From a bacterium BMS3Abin02 (GTDB lineage: Bacteria > Actinomycetota > Acidimicrobiia > Spongiisociales > UBA4744), in contig BDSU01000042.1 of the NCBI GenBank assembly GCA_002897675.1, positions 1 to 51,836 of the forward strand: 51,836 nucleotides of DNA. Reading direction: 5' to 3'. A model generated the notes under the pieces. That model was not told the origin of the DNA. It did not search any database and saw only the letters and a program-made list of their open reading frames with translations. Each line of letters opens with the position of its first letter. Positions within the stretch are counted from its first letter, which is position 1. Both the position numbers and the translations under genes were made by a program. This document shows positions 1 through 8,579 of the stretch, one piece after another.

Positions 1-2
1 CC

Positions 3-434
3 TGGATGGTCGACATCTACGCCGGGAACTACCCGGACTTCGAAGTCAACTTCGCCCCCGTACCGACGAACGCCGCGGGCACCACGAGCTCGGTCGTCGG
101 TGGTGAGGATGTCGTCGTGTTCGCCGACTCCGAAGTGACCGATGCCGCCATGGCGTGGGCCGCCTACTTGATGAGTGAGGAATCGCAGAAGATGATGGCG
201 GAAGTCGGGGTGATCCCAACGCTTTCCGGGTTGATCGGAGACCCGGCGCTGCCCGCCTACTTCGAAGTGTTCCTCAACCAGCTGGAGACGGCCCAAGCAA
301 GAGTGCCACACCCCAAGTGGTCGGACATGGACAACGCTATCAACAACGCTTTCCAGCGTATGTTGAACGGGGACCAGACACCCCAGGAATCACTCGACCA
401 GGCTGCCGATGAGATCAACCAACTCCTCGGCTGA
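3..434 (+). CDS. Sugar ABC transporter substrate-binding protein, C-terminal part (5' truncated by window edge)
   Basis: This is the C-terminal 143 residues or so of a family 1 extracellular solute-binding protein. The frame is open to the left edge, so the signal peptide, lipobox and N-terminal lobe lie outside the window. The visible part has the usual CUT1 ending: a Gly/Ala-rich segment with GGEDVVVF, then a helix beginning AAMAWAAYLMSEESQKMM, and amphipathic C-terminal helices ending in DQAADEINQLLG. Its job would be to deliver a sugar or oligosaccharide to the two permeases just downstream. The next genes encode GH66 and GH15 enzymes, so an alpha-1,6-linked gluco-oligosaccharide is the likely ligand (inference). 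A strong 34-nt palindrome follows the stop codon. The family is clear from context and C-terminal pattern; the ligand is not shown. Confidence 0.8.
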   Translation, partial: WMVDIYAGNYPDFEVNFAPVPTNAAGTTSSVVGGEDVVVFADSEVTDAAMAWAAYLMSEESQKMMAEVGVIPTLSGLIGDPALPAYFEVFLNQLETAQARVPHPKWSDMDNAINNAFQRMLNGDQTPQESLDQAADEINQLLG

Positions 435-447
435 CCAGACAGGCACC

Positions 448-481
448 GATGCCGCCCCCCGCGCGCGCGGGGGGCGGCATC
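448..481. repeat. Perfect 34-nt palindrome between binding-protein and permease genes
   Basis: Positions 448-481 are exactly self-complementary; each arm reads GATGCCGCCCCCCGCGC. It lies 14 nt after the binding-protein stop codon and 60 nt before the first permease start. There is no T-run after it, so it is more likely an mRNA-stabilising or partial-termination hairpin that keeps binding-protein transcript in excess of permease transcript, as known for other importer operons. It could also act as a terminator without a U-tract. Confidence 0.7.
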
Positions 482-540
482 ACACTCTGAGGCGCGCGGG
501 TGGTGTCGAAAACCCGCGCGGAGGACCATCTCGCCGGCAT

Positions 541-1431
541 GTGTCGATATCAGCGAAGAGGATCGCCGTTGCCGGCGCCTTCCTCCTCCCAGGAGTCGCG
601 CTGTTCGTGACCTTCATCCTCGGTCCGCTGCTCTTCTCGTTCCGAATCAGTTTCTTCGACTGGAACATCATCAAACCGGACACCTCGGTATGGGTCGGAT
701 TGGACAACTACGCCCGGGCACTCGGAGACCCCATCTTCCGGCGGGCCGTACTCAACACCATCGCCTATACGGTCGTCACAGTACCGGCCCAGATCATCAT
801 CGGCGTCGGAGTCGCCATCCTCCTCAACCAGGCGATCCGCAGAAAGGGCCTCTTCCGGGTGCTCTACTACCTGCCTGTCATCACACCTTGGGTCATCGTC
901 AGTCTCGTGTTCGAATTCATCTTCATCGGTCAAGGTGGGTTGGCGAACTACGTGCTCAAGGACCTGCTGCATGTGACCCAGCAGAACATCCGATGGCTGG
1001 CCGATCCAATCCTCACGTTTGTACCCATCTTCCTGCTCGGTATCTGGAAGGGCGTCGGTTGGGTTGCCATCATCGCGCTGGCCGGGCTGCAGTCGATCCC
1101 TCGCGAATTCGAAGAAGCTGCTGCGGTGGACGGGGCGGGGGCGGGTGCTCGCTTCAGGCACATCACAATCCCTCTCATACGACCCACACTGGTGTTCCTG
1201 GCCGTGGTGTTGACCATCGGAGGTCTCAACGCCTACATCTCCAACCTGCTCATCACCAATGGAGGAGATCCCCTGGACAAGACTCACTTCATATTGACGT
1301 TGATGTACCAAGCGACATTCACCAAACTCGACTTCGGCTACGGAGCGGCCATCAGCTATCTCCTGACCTTCTTCGTCCTCTTGATGAGCGTGATCCAAAT
1401 CCGGCTATTGCGCCGGCAGGTGGAGCTATGA
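541..1431 (+). CDS. Sugar ABC transporter permease 1 (MalF/UgpA type)
   Basis: A CUT1 family inner-membrane permease of about 296 residues. The frame opens upstream at 409, but the extra N-terminus is translated palindrome. The GTG at 541 is preceded by GGAGGA at 520-525 and puts the first membrane segment (AVAGAFLLPGVALFVTFILG) close to the N-terminus, as is normal. About six membrane segments are visible. The cytoplasmic EAA loop that docks on the ATPase is EEAAAVDGAGAGARFRHI near residue 200, followed by the usual IPLIRPT. The stop codon overlaps the start of the second permease (ATGA at 1428-1431), indicating translational coupling. No ATPase gene is present in the visible operon, so a shared MsmK-like ATPase elsewhere probably powers it. 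Substrate assignment is by neighbourhood only. Confidence 0.93.
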   Translation: MSISAKRIAVAGAFLLPGVALFVTFILGPLLFSFRISFFDWNIIKPDTSVWVGLDNYARALGDPIFRRAVLNTIAYTVVTVPAQIIIGVGVAILLNQAIRRKGLFRVLYYLPVITPWVIVSLVFEFIFIGQGGLANYVLKDLLHVTQQNIRWLADPILTFVPIFLLGIWKGVGWVAIIALAGLQSIPREFEEAAAVDGAGAGARFRHITIPLIRPTLVFLAVVLTIGGLNAYISNLLITNGGDPLDKTHFILTLMYQATFTKLDFGYGAAISYLLTFFVLLMSVIQIRLLRRQVEL

Positions 1432-2273
1432 GCAAGAGCGCACGAGCACAATCCAGGGCCGGGCGGCTCCTCACCTACACCTTGTTGATCCTCGGTGTCG
1501 CTGTCGTCGCACTGCCCTTCTGGTATATGGCAGTGACGTCCCTCAAACCCCAGGCGTTCATTTTCGAGATCCCGCCCAGACTGTGGCCCTCACAAGCGAC
1601 GCTCGACAACTACATCAAAGCCCTCGGCAAAGACAGATTCGCTCTCTACTTCCTCAACAGCGTCATCGTTGCGACCACGGCCACCGCCTTGACCGTCGGG
1701 CTGTCATCGATGATGGCGTATGCCTTCTCCCGACTCGAGTTTGCCGGCAAGGAAGTGGTCTTCTATGGACTCCTTCTTGGGATGATGATCCCCCCGGTCA
1801 TGCTCATCATTCCCCAGTTCATCATCGCCAAGAACCTCCACCTGCTCGACTCACTGTCCGGCCTGATCCTCGTCTACATCACCATGAACCTCTCGGTGCA
1901 GACATTCCTGTTGCGTGGCTTCTTCGACGGGATCCCAAGATCACTCGAAGAGGCGGCTCTCATGGACGGGGCGAACCGCTGGATGATCTTCCGACGTGTC
2001 GCGCTCCCGCTCGTCCGCCCGGGTCTGGCGGTCGTAGCGATCTTCACGTTCCTCTACAGCTGGGATGAGTTCCCGTGGGCGAATGTCGCCATCAAGGAAA
2101 CAGCCAAACGGACGCTCCCCATCGGGATCGCTCTGTTCCAATCCGAGCACCTCACCGAGTGGGGCCAGGTGTTCGCGGCCTCCATCGTGGCGATTGTGCC
2201 GGTGGTTGCGGTATTCGTGGTCTTCCAACGCTACTTCATACGTGGTGATATTTCATCGGGGATCAAGGGATGA
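1428..2273 (+). CDS. Sugar ABC transporter permease 2 (MalG/UgpE type)
   Basis: The second CUT1 permease, 281 residues. It starts at the ATG at 1428, overlapping the stop of permease 1 by 4 nt. The protein opens with a basic N-terminus and a first membrane helix (LLTYTLLILGVAVVALPFWYM), then the MalG-type stretch TSLKPQAFIFEIPPRLWPSQ leading to DNYIKAL. The EAA loop reads SLEEAALMDGANRWMIFRRVALPLVRPGL. The protein ends in a final helix and FQRYFIRGDISSGIKG, a typical MalG-like end. With permease 1 it would form the heterodimeric channel of the importer. The stop codon again overlaps the next gene start (2270), so the transporter and the GH66 enzyme are made from one coupled transcript. Confidence 0.94.
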   Translation: MSKSARAQSRAGRLLTYTLLILGVAVVALPFWYMAVTSLKPQAFIFEIPPRLWPSQATLDNYIKALGKDRFALYFLNSVIVATTATALTVGLSSMMAYAFSRLEFAGKEVVFYGLLLGMMIPPVMLIIPQFIIAKNLHLLDSLSGLILVYITMNLSVQTFLLRGFFDGIPRSLEEAALMDGANRWMIFRRVALPLVRPGLAVVAIFTFLYSWDEFPWANVAIKETAKRTLPIGIALFQSEHLTEWGQVFAASIVAIVPVVAVFVVFQRYFIRGDISSGIKG

Positions 2274-3862
2274 GTCGATTCATCGATATCTTCCCCGATA
2301 AGGGCTTCTATCGTCCGGGCGACACGGTCTGTCTCCGCGCAGTCGTCACCGGTACCGGCGAACTCACCGTCGAGTTCCATATCTCGCACCTTGTGACCGA
2401 AGTGACTGCCATCACCGCATCGATCTCGATTCCGAGGGATGGGCAAGCCGTTGACGTCGAGTGGCTGCCTCCCTCGGTCGCTCCCCGTGGCTATGGCGTG
2501 GACGTGGAACTCATCGACGACGCGGGCGATACCGTCGATGTGATCTCGACCGCCTTCGACGTTCTCCCGGACTGGACGATCTACCCGCGGTATGGTTTCC
2601 TCACCGACTTTGCACCGCACCGCGACGACGTCGCCGCAACCCTGGAGGAGCTGAACCGATATCACATCAACGGCCTTCAGTTCTATGACTGGCAGTATCG
2701 GCACGACGATCTCGTCGCACCGACCGTCGAGTTCGACGATCCACTCGAGCGTCGACTGTCTCTCGCAACGATCCGGGAACTACTCGACGAGGCTCACAGG
2801 CGAGGAATGGCGGGGATGGCATACGTCGCGGTCTATGCCGCGTCCACGGAATTCTGGCAGGCGAACCCCGAATGGGCACTCTACGACGACTCTGGCGAAG
2901 CCCTGACATTCGGTGACGACTTCCTTGGACTGATGAACCCCACCCGGGGAACACCATGGGCAGACCATCTGCAACGACGTTGCGATGAGGTCCTCGCCCG
3001 CTTGTCGTTCGACGGCATCCACATCGATCAGTACGGCGAGCCACGGACCGCCTTCGACTTCCATGGCAATCCGGTGGATCTGCCGGCTGCATTCTCCGAG
3101 TTCGTGACGGAACTCAAAGAGCGGCATCCAGAATCGCCGACCACCTTCAACGCCGTAAAGAACTGGCCGATCGACGCGCTCGTAACGGCCCCGATGGACT
3201 TCGTCTACATCGAGCTCTGGCCCGACACTCCCACGTACCGTGAACTTGGCGAGATTGTGGAGTCGGCGCACATGCAATCGGGTGGCAAACCGGTCGTTAT
3301 CGCCCTCTATCTACCGGTGGACCGACCGATCAACATGCGCCTGGCCGACGCGCTGATCATCGCTCACGGCGGTTCGCGAATAGAGCTTGGCGAACAGGGC
3401 CGGCTCCTGTCCGACCCGTACTTTCCTCTGCACAAGACGCCATCACCCACTTTGCGTGATATGTTGCGACGCTACGCTGACTTTCGCGTCCGGTACGGCG
3501 ACCTGTTGAGCCCGGCAAGCACCCCCTCTCACTCGACGGTTCGACACGCGGACGACCTGTGGGCGGTAGTGCGCGATGTTCCTGGATGGACGGTGATCAA
3601 CCTCGTGAACATGTCCGGAATCGTCGAAGCCCACTGGGATGAAGCTCATGCAGAGCCTCCCCAGATCATCGACGCCTCCATCGAGATCTGCACCGAGGCT
3701 GCGGTCCGCGAGGTGTGGTGGGCCAGTCCGGATGGAGACGACTACCGTCTTCAGCCCGCCGAATGGAGCACTAGTGAGAATGACACGATTCATGTGACGG
3801 TGCCGTCGATCGACTGCTGGGCGATGGTGGCCATGGAACTCGAGCCAGAGAAGGAAGCCTGA
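2270..3862 (+). CDS. Glycoside hydrolase family 66, dextranase / cycloisomaltooligosaccharide glucanotransferase-like
   Basis: A 530-residue enzyme of the GH66 type, which cleaves or transglycosylates alpha-1,6-glucan. An N-terminal beta-sandwich (residues 1-100, with PDKGFYRPGDTV) leads into a TIM barrel starting at YPRYGFLTDF. Two barrel signatures place the catalytic pair: GIHIDQYG, with Asp253 as nucleophile, and VYIELWP, with Glu315 as acid/base; the assignment follows the known dextranase pair. NAVKNWPID lies between them. A C-terminal beta domain ends the protein. There is no signal peptide or anchor, which is unusual because most characterised GH66 enzymes are secreted, so it should act in the cytosol on imported isomalto-oligosaccharides. 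The start overlaps the permease stop (ATGA). It is shorter than many secreted members and carries no extra carbohydrate-binding modules. Confidence 0.88.
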   Translation: MSRFIDIFPDKGFYRPGDTVCLRAVVTGTGELTVEFHISHLVTEVTAITASISIPRDGQAVDVEWLPPSVAPRGYGVDVELIDDAGDTVDVISTAFDVLPDWTIYPRYGFLTDFAPHRDDVAATLEELNRYHINGLQFYDWQYRHDDLVAPTVEFDDPLERRLSLATIRELLDEAHRRGMAGMAYVAVYAASTEFWQANPEWALYDDSGEALTFGDDFLGLMNPTRGTPWADHLQRRCDEVLARLSFDGIHIDQYGEPRTAFDFHGNPVDLPAAFSEFVTELKERHPESPTTFNAVKNWPIDALVTAPMDFVYIELWPDTPTYRELGEIVESAHMQSGGKPVVIALYLPVDRPINMRLADALIIAHGGSRIELGEQGRLLSDPYFPLHKTPSPTLRDMLRRYADFRVRYGDLLSPASTPSHSTVRHADDLWAVVRDVPGWTVINLVNMSGIVEAHWDEAHAEPPQIIDASIEICTEAAVREVWWASPDGDDYRLQPAEWSTSENDTIHVTVPSIDCWAMVAMELEPEKEA

Positions 3863-3864
3863 TT

Positions 3865-4947
3865 TTGGATCTCTACGACCGAAGTATCGAGATCATTCTC
3901 GAAAACCAGACCCGTAGCGGTGCCTATGTAGCCTCCCCGGACTTCCCGACCTACCGGTACAGCTGGTTCCGGGACGGATCGTACATCGCCTACGCCATGG
4001 ATCTCGTCGGGGAACATGACAGCTCTCACAGGTTCCACCATTGGGCAGCCGCCGTCATCAACAGCCGGGCGGACACGGTACGGCGCGCCGCGGCCAAGGC
4101 GGAACGCTGCGAGCCGCTGACCCGCGCCGATTTCCTGCACACGCGCTACACGACCGACGGTCATGAAGCCGGTGGGGAGAACTGGCCCGACTACCAACTC
4201 GACGGATTCGGAACATGGCTGTGGTCACTCAATGAGCACATGCAGCACACTGGCGAAGAACTGGATGCGGAATGGCGCAGCGCTGCCACTCTTGTCGCCG
4301 ACTACCTCACGGCCCTCTGGGCAAAACCCTGTTACGACTGCTGGGAAGAGTTCCCGGACAGCGTCCATACCCACACCGTCGCTGCGATCCATGGAGGCCT
4401 CACTGCCCATCAGGCAATCGATGGTGTCTCCCATCATGCGACGCTCGCCTCCGTCTCGGAGTTCATCGCAACCGAGGCCCGAAAGAACGGTCACTTCGTC
4501 AAGTTCCCGGGATCCGATGTTGTCGACGCGAGCTTGCTTGGGCTGGCCGTCCCCTATCGCGTGGTAGATCCTGATGACCCGAAGATGCTCGGCACCGTTG
4601 CCCAGATCGAAGCCACACTCCGCAAGGGTGGTGGCCTGCACCGGTACCCCACCGACACCTACTACGGGGGCGGTGAATGGCTGCTGCTCACCTGCTGGCT
4701 CGCCTGGTACTACTACGAGCGTGGAGCGTACGACCAAGCCAAGACCGCCATCGATTGGGTGGAAGCACACGCAACCGAAGAGGGATACTTGCCCGAGCAG
4801 GTTCCGGAGAACCTCAACGATCCCTCCTGCTACAAGCCATGGCGCCAACGCTGGGGAGCCATCGCTTCACCGCTGCTCTGGTCACACGCCATGTATCTCG
4901 TCTGCGAGACCCTCCGACATCAGGCCTCCGAACTGCATAAGACCTGA
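3865..4947 (+). CDS. Glycoside hydrolase family 15, glucoamylase/glucodextranase-like
   Basis: A 360-residue (alpha/alpha)6-barrel enzyme of GH15, exo-acting on the non-reducing end of alpha-glucans. It starts at TTG 3865, two nt after the GH66 stop codon, with AAGGAAG at 3851-3857. Diagnostic motifs are the N-terminal NQTRSGAYVASPDFPTYRY followed by SWFRDGS, the acid region CWEEF (Glu161/Glu162), and LPEQVPENLND with Glu311 as the probable general base, ending in WGAIASPLLWSHAMYL. It lacks the N-terminal beta-sandwich of many bacterial glucoamylases and has no signal peptide. Next to a GH66 enzyme, an exo-alpha-1,6-glucosidase (glucodextranase-like) role is more likely than starch hydrolysis: GH66 would cut internally and this enzyme would release glucose. 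Linkage preference is an inference. Confidence 0.87.
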   Translation: MDLYDRSIEIILENQTRSGAYVASPDFPTYRYSWFRDGSYIAYAMDLVGEHDSSHRFHHWAAAVINSRADTVRRAAAKAERCEPLTRADFLHTRYTTDGHEAGGENWPDYQLDGFGTWLWSLNEHMQHTGEELDAEWRSAATLVADYLTALWAKPCYDCWEEFPDSVHTHTVAAIHGGLTAHQAIDGVSHHATLASVSEFIATEARKNGHFVKFPGSDVVDASLLGLAVPYRVVDPDDPKMLGTVAQIEATLRKGGGLHRYPTDTYYGGGEWLLLTCWLAWYYYERGAYDQAKTAIDWVEAHATEEGYLPEQVPENLNDPSCYKPWRQRWGAIASPLLWSHAMYLVCETLRHQASELHKT

Positions 4948-5191
4948 TCTTCGCCCGTCGGATCGTCGTCGGCTGCACCCCGGGCCTGCATCGGCGAACC
5001 GGCGCGATGGCCATGAGACCCACAACACAGATCCAGCTCGACTCTCAACCCTCGGCTACGAGCACGTCGACCTCACGACACCGGACAGGCTTGTCACGAC
5101 GGAAGCTTTCTGCCAACACGCATCGCAGTCGGACCAGAACGAGTGCCGATCACTCGATCACACGCTACGACGTGCACCGGCTGCACCCGGG
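4948..5191. other. Non-coding stretch after the glucan operon
   Basis: I see no convincing gene, RNA or terminator here. Open frames run through it, but their residues are low-complexity Arg/Pro/Ser strings typical of non-coding high-G+C DNA. It leads directly into the decayed regulator at 5192. Confidence 0.6.
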
Positions 5192-5488
5192 TCGTTCGAG
5201 TCCATCGATCGGATTGCCCATGAACCCGCGCAGCTCTCACTGCCGGCCCATCTCATCGTCCTCGAAGAGGCCGACTTCGACCACCTCCAGAACGAGACCG
5301 GTATGACTCGAGGAAACCTTGGAGGTCACATGGCCAAGTTCGAAGCCGCCGTGTACGTAACCATCGAGAAGACCTAACGGCAGCGGACACCGCGAACCGT
5401 GTTCGCCCTCACCGACAACGGCCGTGCTGCGCTCCGCCGATGGCGAGACCAGATGGCCGGGATCGTGGCCATGCTTCCATCCAACTGA
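5192..5488 (+). pseudogene. Remnant of a winged-helix (MarR/YjbP-like) transcriptional regulator
   Basis: Frame 2 encodes a recognisable small winged-helix regulator without a usable start codon. It runs FESIDRIAHEPAQLSL, then LEEADFDHLQNETGMTRGNL and GGHMAKFEAAVYVTIEKT. An in-frame TAA follows at 5375-5377 where an aromatic residue is expected. The same frame then continues as RQRTPRTVFALTDNGRAALR, the normal wing and C-terminal helix, ending at TGA 5486-5488. Intact members of this family usually sit beside ABC exporter genes, and the decayed ABC ATPase 240 bp downstream fits a single dead cluster. A functional short protein is unlikely because both the start and the wing are compromised. 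Confidence 0.7.
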
Positions 5489-5730
5489 GACGCCACCAGC
5501 GCTTCAAGACTGCTGTCTGTGGCGAGGGGGCCCGAGGCCGGGAAGGAAACGGGTGCATTTCCCTGGCCGTGTCCGTCGAAGTGGCACTTCGGATCGCGCG
5601 TTCATTATGACCGGGCATGTGCCTCAGTTGACCTCCAGGGACTTCTGACACTCGTCCGAGAGGAGTTCAACCCGCGCACGTTTCATCTCGTTCTTGCCCA
5701 GGAAGGAGTCGTCGGAGGACGGGTTCGGTG

Positions 5731-6051
5731 ATGGTGTCGGCGCTCGAAGTTGTGGACTTCCGCAAGACGCACAACGGCTTTGTTGCAGTCGACGGGATCC
5801 CTTTCGATGTGCGACAGGGTGAAATCTTCGACTTACCCGGCCCGAATGCCGCGGGCAGGACCAGTACTTTGGAGAGTCTCGAAGGATTGCGGACTCCTGA
5901 CAGCGGCTCCTTGCGGGTGACAGGGATCGATCCGACGCGGGAGTCCCACAAGCTGCGAGGTGCCACCGGAGTGCAGTTGTCCCTCGGACGTTGCCTGATG
6001 CACGGAACGTCCCTATCGCCTGGCGCGCTCAAACGGACACCCCTCTCATGA
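5731..6051 (+). pseudogene. Truncated, decayed ABC transporter ATP-binding protein
   Basis: The first 90 residues or so follow an ABC-2 type exporter ATPase closely (VDFRKTHNGFVAVDGIPFDV, then a P-loop region and ESLEGLRTPDSGSLRVTGID). The Walker A is damaged: it reads GPNAAGRTS instead of GPNGAGKTT, so the catalytic lysine is lost. Similarity stops after GATGVQLSL, and the frame ends at 107 residues without Q-loop, signature, Walker B or H-loop. It cannot hydrolyse ATP and is best treated as a relic of the cluster that included the regulator fragment upstream. I saw no partner permease between it and the next gene. Confidence 0.78.
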
Positions 6052-6180
6052 AGCCGACGAACACTCGGAACGGCGCATACGGGCGTTCTACAGCGAACCC
6101 GAAATCCGCGGCCATTCCGAACCTGGCCGCCGCCTCGAAATGATTCGCGTACGATTAGAGACGCACGAAGGGAGTTGACC

Positions 6181-6819
6181 ATGGCCACTGGATCCAACGA
6201 AACGTATCCGGCACGATTGACCATTGACTACCCGGACCGTGACCTGGACCGTCTGTCGACGCTGCTGCGCCTCATCTACGTCATCCCGATCGCGATCGTC
6301 CTGGGCCTCGTTGGAGGGTCCTCATTTGGCGCCACGTTCGGTGAGAGTGGAGCCCGCATCGGCGAGGCGGGGGGCGGGTTGCTGGTGGCGCCGGTGCTCC
6401 TGATGATCCTGTTCCGACAGAAGTACCCGCGGTGGTGGTTCGACTTCAATCTGCAGCTCACCCGGTTCTGCACCAGGGTGGCCTCCTATCTGGCCCTGAT
6501 GTCGGACAAGTATCCGTCCACCGACGAGGAGCAGTTCGTTCGCTTGGACCTGGACTACCCGAACGTCGAGCAGGATCTCAACCGTTGGCTGCCGTTGGTG
6601 AAATGGCTGCTCGCCATTCCCCACTACATCGTCCTGTTCTTCCTGACCATCGGAGCAGTGGTCGCCGTGATCGTCGCCTGGTTTGCCATACTCTTCACCG
6701 GACGTTATCCCCGTGGCATCTTTGACTTCGTGGAAGGCGTCCTACGCTGGGCGCTTCGAGTCGAGGCCTACGCGTTGCTCCTCGTCACCGATCGCTACCC
6801 GCCCTTCTCACTCGCATAG
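6181..6819 (+). CDS. DUF4389 family membrane protein
   Basis: A 212-residue integral membrane protein of the actinobacterial DUF4389 type. The domain is duplicated in pattern: YPARLTIDYPDRDLDRLSTLLRLI near the start and FVRLDLDYPNVEQDLNRWLPLVKW near residue 120. Each half is followed by membrane helices and a tyrosine-rich RYPRGIFDF or KYPRWWFDF motif, then a helix and a DRYPP or DKYPS turn. Function is unknown; members are single genes without a consistent partner. The ATG at 6181 follows AAGGGAG (6168-6174); the TTG at 6175 would abut the ribosome site and is less likely. A possible -10 is TACGAT at 6150-6155. Confidence 0.85.
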   Translation: MATGSNETYPARLTIDYPDRDLDRLSTLLRLIYVIPIAIVLGLVGGSSFGATFGESGARIGEAGGGLLVAPVLLMILFRQKYPRWWFDFNLQLTRFCTRVASYLALMSDKYPSTDEEQFVRLDLDYPNVEQDLNRWLPLVKWLLAIPHYIVLFFLTIGAVVAVIVAWFAILFTGRYPRGIFDFVEGVLRWALRVEAYALLLVTDRYPPFSLA

Positions 6820-7151
6820 AACGACCAAACCTGTGCGGGAGGGCACACACGGTCCTGCAAGGTGCTGCCGGACGAAATGGACCGTTGAAGCAGTCCTGCC
6901 GGCAACAGTGAGTGCGAGGGTGGAAGGACTGCCATCACTCCGGCACGCGTGGAGCGCCCCGGTCTGGAATGCAGTCACCAGAGACTCGGAACCGCGAACG
7001 CGAGAGCAGATGCGCCGTTGAACGAGGCTGCCCAGCGCACACATTCGACCGTGCCGGGACGTCGATGTGCCGCCTCCGACGAAACCCTGCGGTCTACGCT
7101 GGCGTGAACCCCACACACCTGCAACAGATCGACGGCAGGCGCCTTCTGGTC
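6820..7151. other. Non-coding stretch between convergent genes
   Basis: No gene or strong hairpin was found between the DUF4389 gene and the end of the flavoprotein gene on the other strand. The frames here give Arg/Ser-rich nonsense. Confidence 0.55.
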
Positions 7152-8579
7152 CTACAAGTCGCTCAAGAGGTACTCGATGACATCGCCGGCGGAGTAGGTG
7201 TGAGCGCCCTCGGGGAGAAAACGAGCCACGTCGGCGATGTCGTCTCCGGAAGTCAACAGAAGACGTTCCGGGGCTCCCGACCTCTGGGTTTGGCCAAGAC
7301 CGATGTTGGCCAGCAGGGCGTTGCACAGGCACCTGCGACCCACCGTGTCCTCCTTCGATCCGCCCTTGGCCACGAAGTCGTCGATCGGTTCTGCCGGACA
7401 GCGCCAACCCAACGAGCCGTCCGGACGCTGATAGGCATGCCGGAGGTATCCGAGATCACAGACCCGCTCGCGCTCTGCGTACACCGCGGGTTCAGAAAGG
7501 GTCCCCTCCAGATTCACCACCTTGAAAGGGAAGCCGGTCGGCGACGCCGCCGGATCGGTGAAGATTCGAGCCTGCCCTTGTCGACTCAGCTCCAACACCC
7601 GCCGTTTCATCGCGGGCTCTAACCCCGACTCCTCGCAGAAGGCGAACGCGGTCCCGACCTGCACTCCGGTGGCACCCAACTGGAGGGCGTCCGCGATCGC
7701 CTGTGGCTCGGCGCGCGACCCGGCCAGCCAAAACGGGAGGCCAAGGTCCCGGATCACATCGAGATCAGGAGTGTCCCGATCCCCGTAGACGGGCTCTCCC
7801 GAATCGCTCAACTGGAGTTTGCCGCGGGGTGGCGCGTTGTGACCGCCAGCGGTAGGCGCCTCGACCACAAAACCGTCCACATGCGATTCGGTCCTCCGGG
7901 TCAGCATCGTTGCCAGCACATCCGAAGATACGATGGCCAGGAAGAGCGGACGCTTCACCTCGGGGGGGTCACCACCGGTGTAGGCAACCGGGTCGAACTC
8001 GGTGACCGCGTCGACGTCCCGGCCGGCGCCTTTCACGTCGAACTTCAGACGGACTCGCAGATTGTCCGCCAGCCGATCCAACACCCCCGGAATGGCGCGA
8101 GGGATGCCGGCTCCCATCAGCACATGATCCACCCCGGCCAACATCGCCCCATACAGCGATGCCAATGTCGGCAGCTGAATCTTCTCCAGGAAATTGATAC
8201 CCACCGGATTGGCGTGTCCCTCCTTGGCCAAGAACACCTCAACGAAGTTGGACGTCACCAACAGATCCCGCAGACGCCGTGATGGCGTCGCCTTCAACAT
8301 CGGCTTTGAGCGGAAGCGTGCCTTGGGAGACTTGCCGTCCTGCAGAAAATACCTGTCGAGGATGCGAGTCGCGACACCGGGGACGGGAAAAGCCTCCAAC
8401 GCCCGACGAACGTGCCCACCGACGTCACCCAGCTGCAAGCGGCGCACCAGGACCGCATCGATCCCGGTACCCGACACCACTCCGAGCTGACCGGCACAGG
8501 AAACCGCAGAGGCGAGCCGCCAACCCGAAACCCCGACTCCCATACCACCCTGTATCAACACCGGAAGGCTGTTGGTCAT
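7152..8579 (-). CDS. Nitronate monooxygenase-family (NPD / PfaD-like) flavoprotein
   Basis: A 475-residue FMN-dependent TIM-barrel protein of the 2-nitropropane dioxygenase superfamily. The frame stays open far upstream, but homology begins at the ATG at 8579 (MTNSLPVLIQGGMGVGVSGW), the usual FMN-binding first strand. Other family motifs are QLGVVSGTGIDAVLV, GFVVEAPTAGGHNAPPRG (the loop with the catalytic His region), PFWLAGSRAEPQAIADALQLGATGVQVGTAF, and a Cys-containing C-terminal extension. Length and the AGGHNAP loop fit the longer PfaD-like branch rather than the 320-residue classical enzymes; a second, shorter relative lies at 48757-49728. Substrate is unknown, and many such proteins act on nitronates or as enoyl reductase partners. 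The ribosome site is weak (AGAGAG). Confidence 0.85.
   Translation of the reverse strand: MTNSLPVLIQGGMGVGVSGWRLASAVSCAGQLGVVSGTGIDAVLVRRLQLGDVGGHVRRALEAFPVPGVATRILDRYFLQDGKSPKARFRSKPMLKATPSRRLRDLLVTSNFVEVFLAKEGHANPVGINFLEKIQLPTLASLYGAMLAGVDHVLMGAGIPRAIPGVLDRLADNLRVRLKFDVKGAGRDVDAVTEFDPVAYTGGDPPEVKRPLFLAIVSSDVLATMLTRRTESHVDGFVVEAPTAGGHNAPPRGKLQLSDSGEPVYGDRDTPDLDVIRDLGLPFWLAGSRAEPQAIADALQLGATGVQVGTAFAFCEESGLEPAMKRRVLELSRQGQARIFTDPAASPTGFPFKVVNLEGTLSEPAVYAERERVCDLGYLRHAYQRPDGSLGWRCPAEPIDDFVAKGGSKEDTVGRRCLCNALLANIGLGQTQRSGAPERLLLTSGDDIADVARFLPEGAHTYSAGDVIEYLLSDL

Noticed and set aside
690-1427. N-terminal extension of the second permease frame by 246 codons
   Set aside because: It is an out-of-frame reading of permease 1; the ATG at 1428 starts the real protein.
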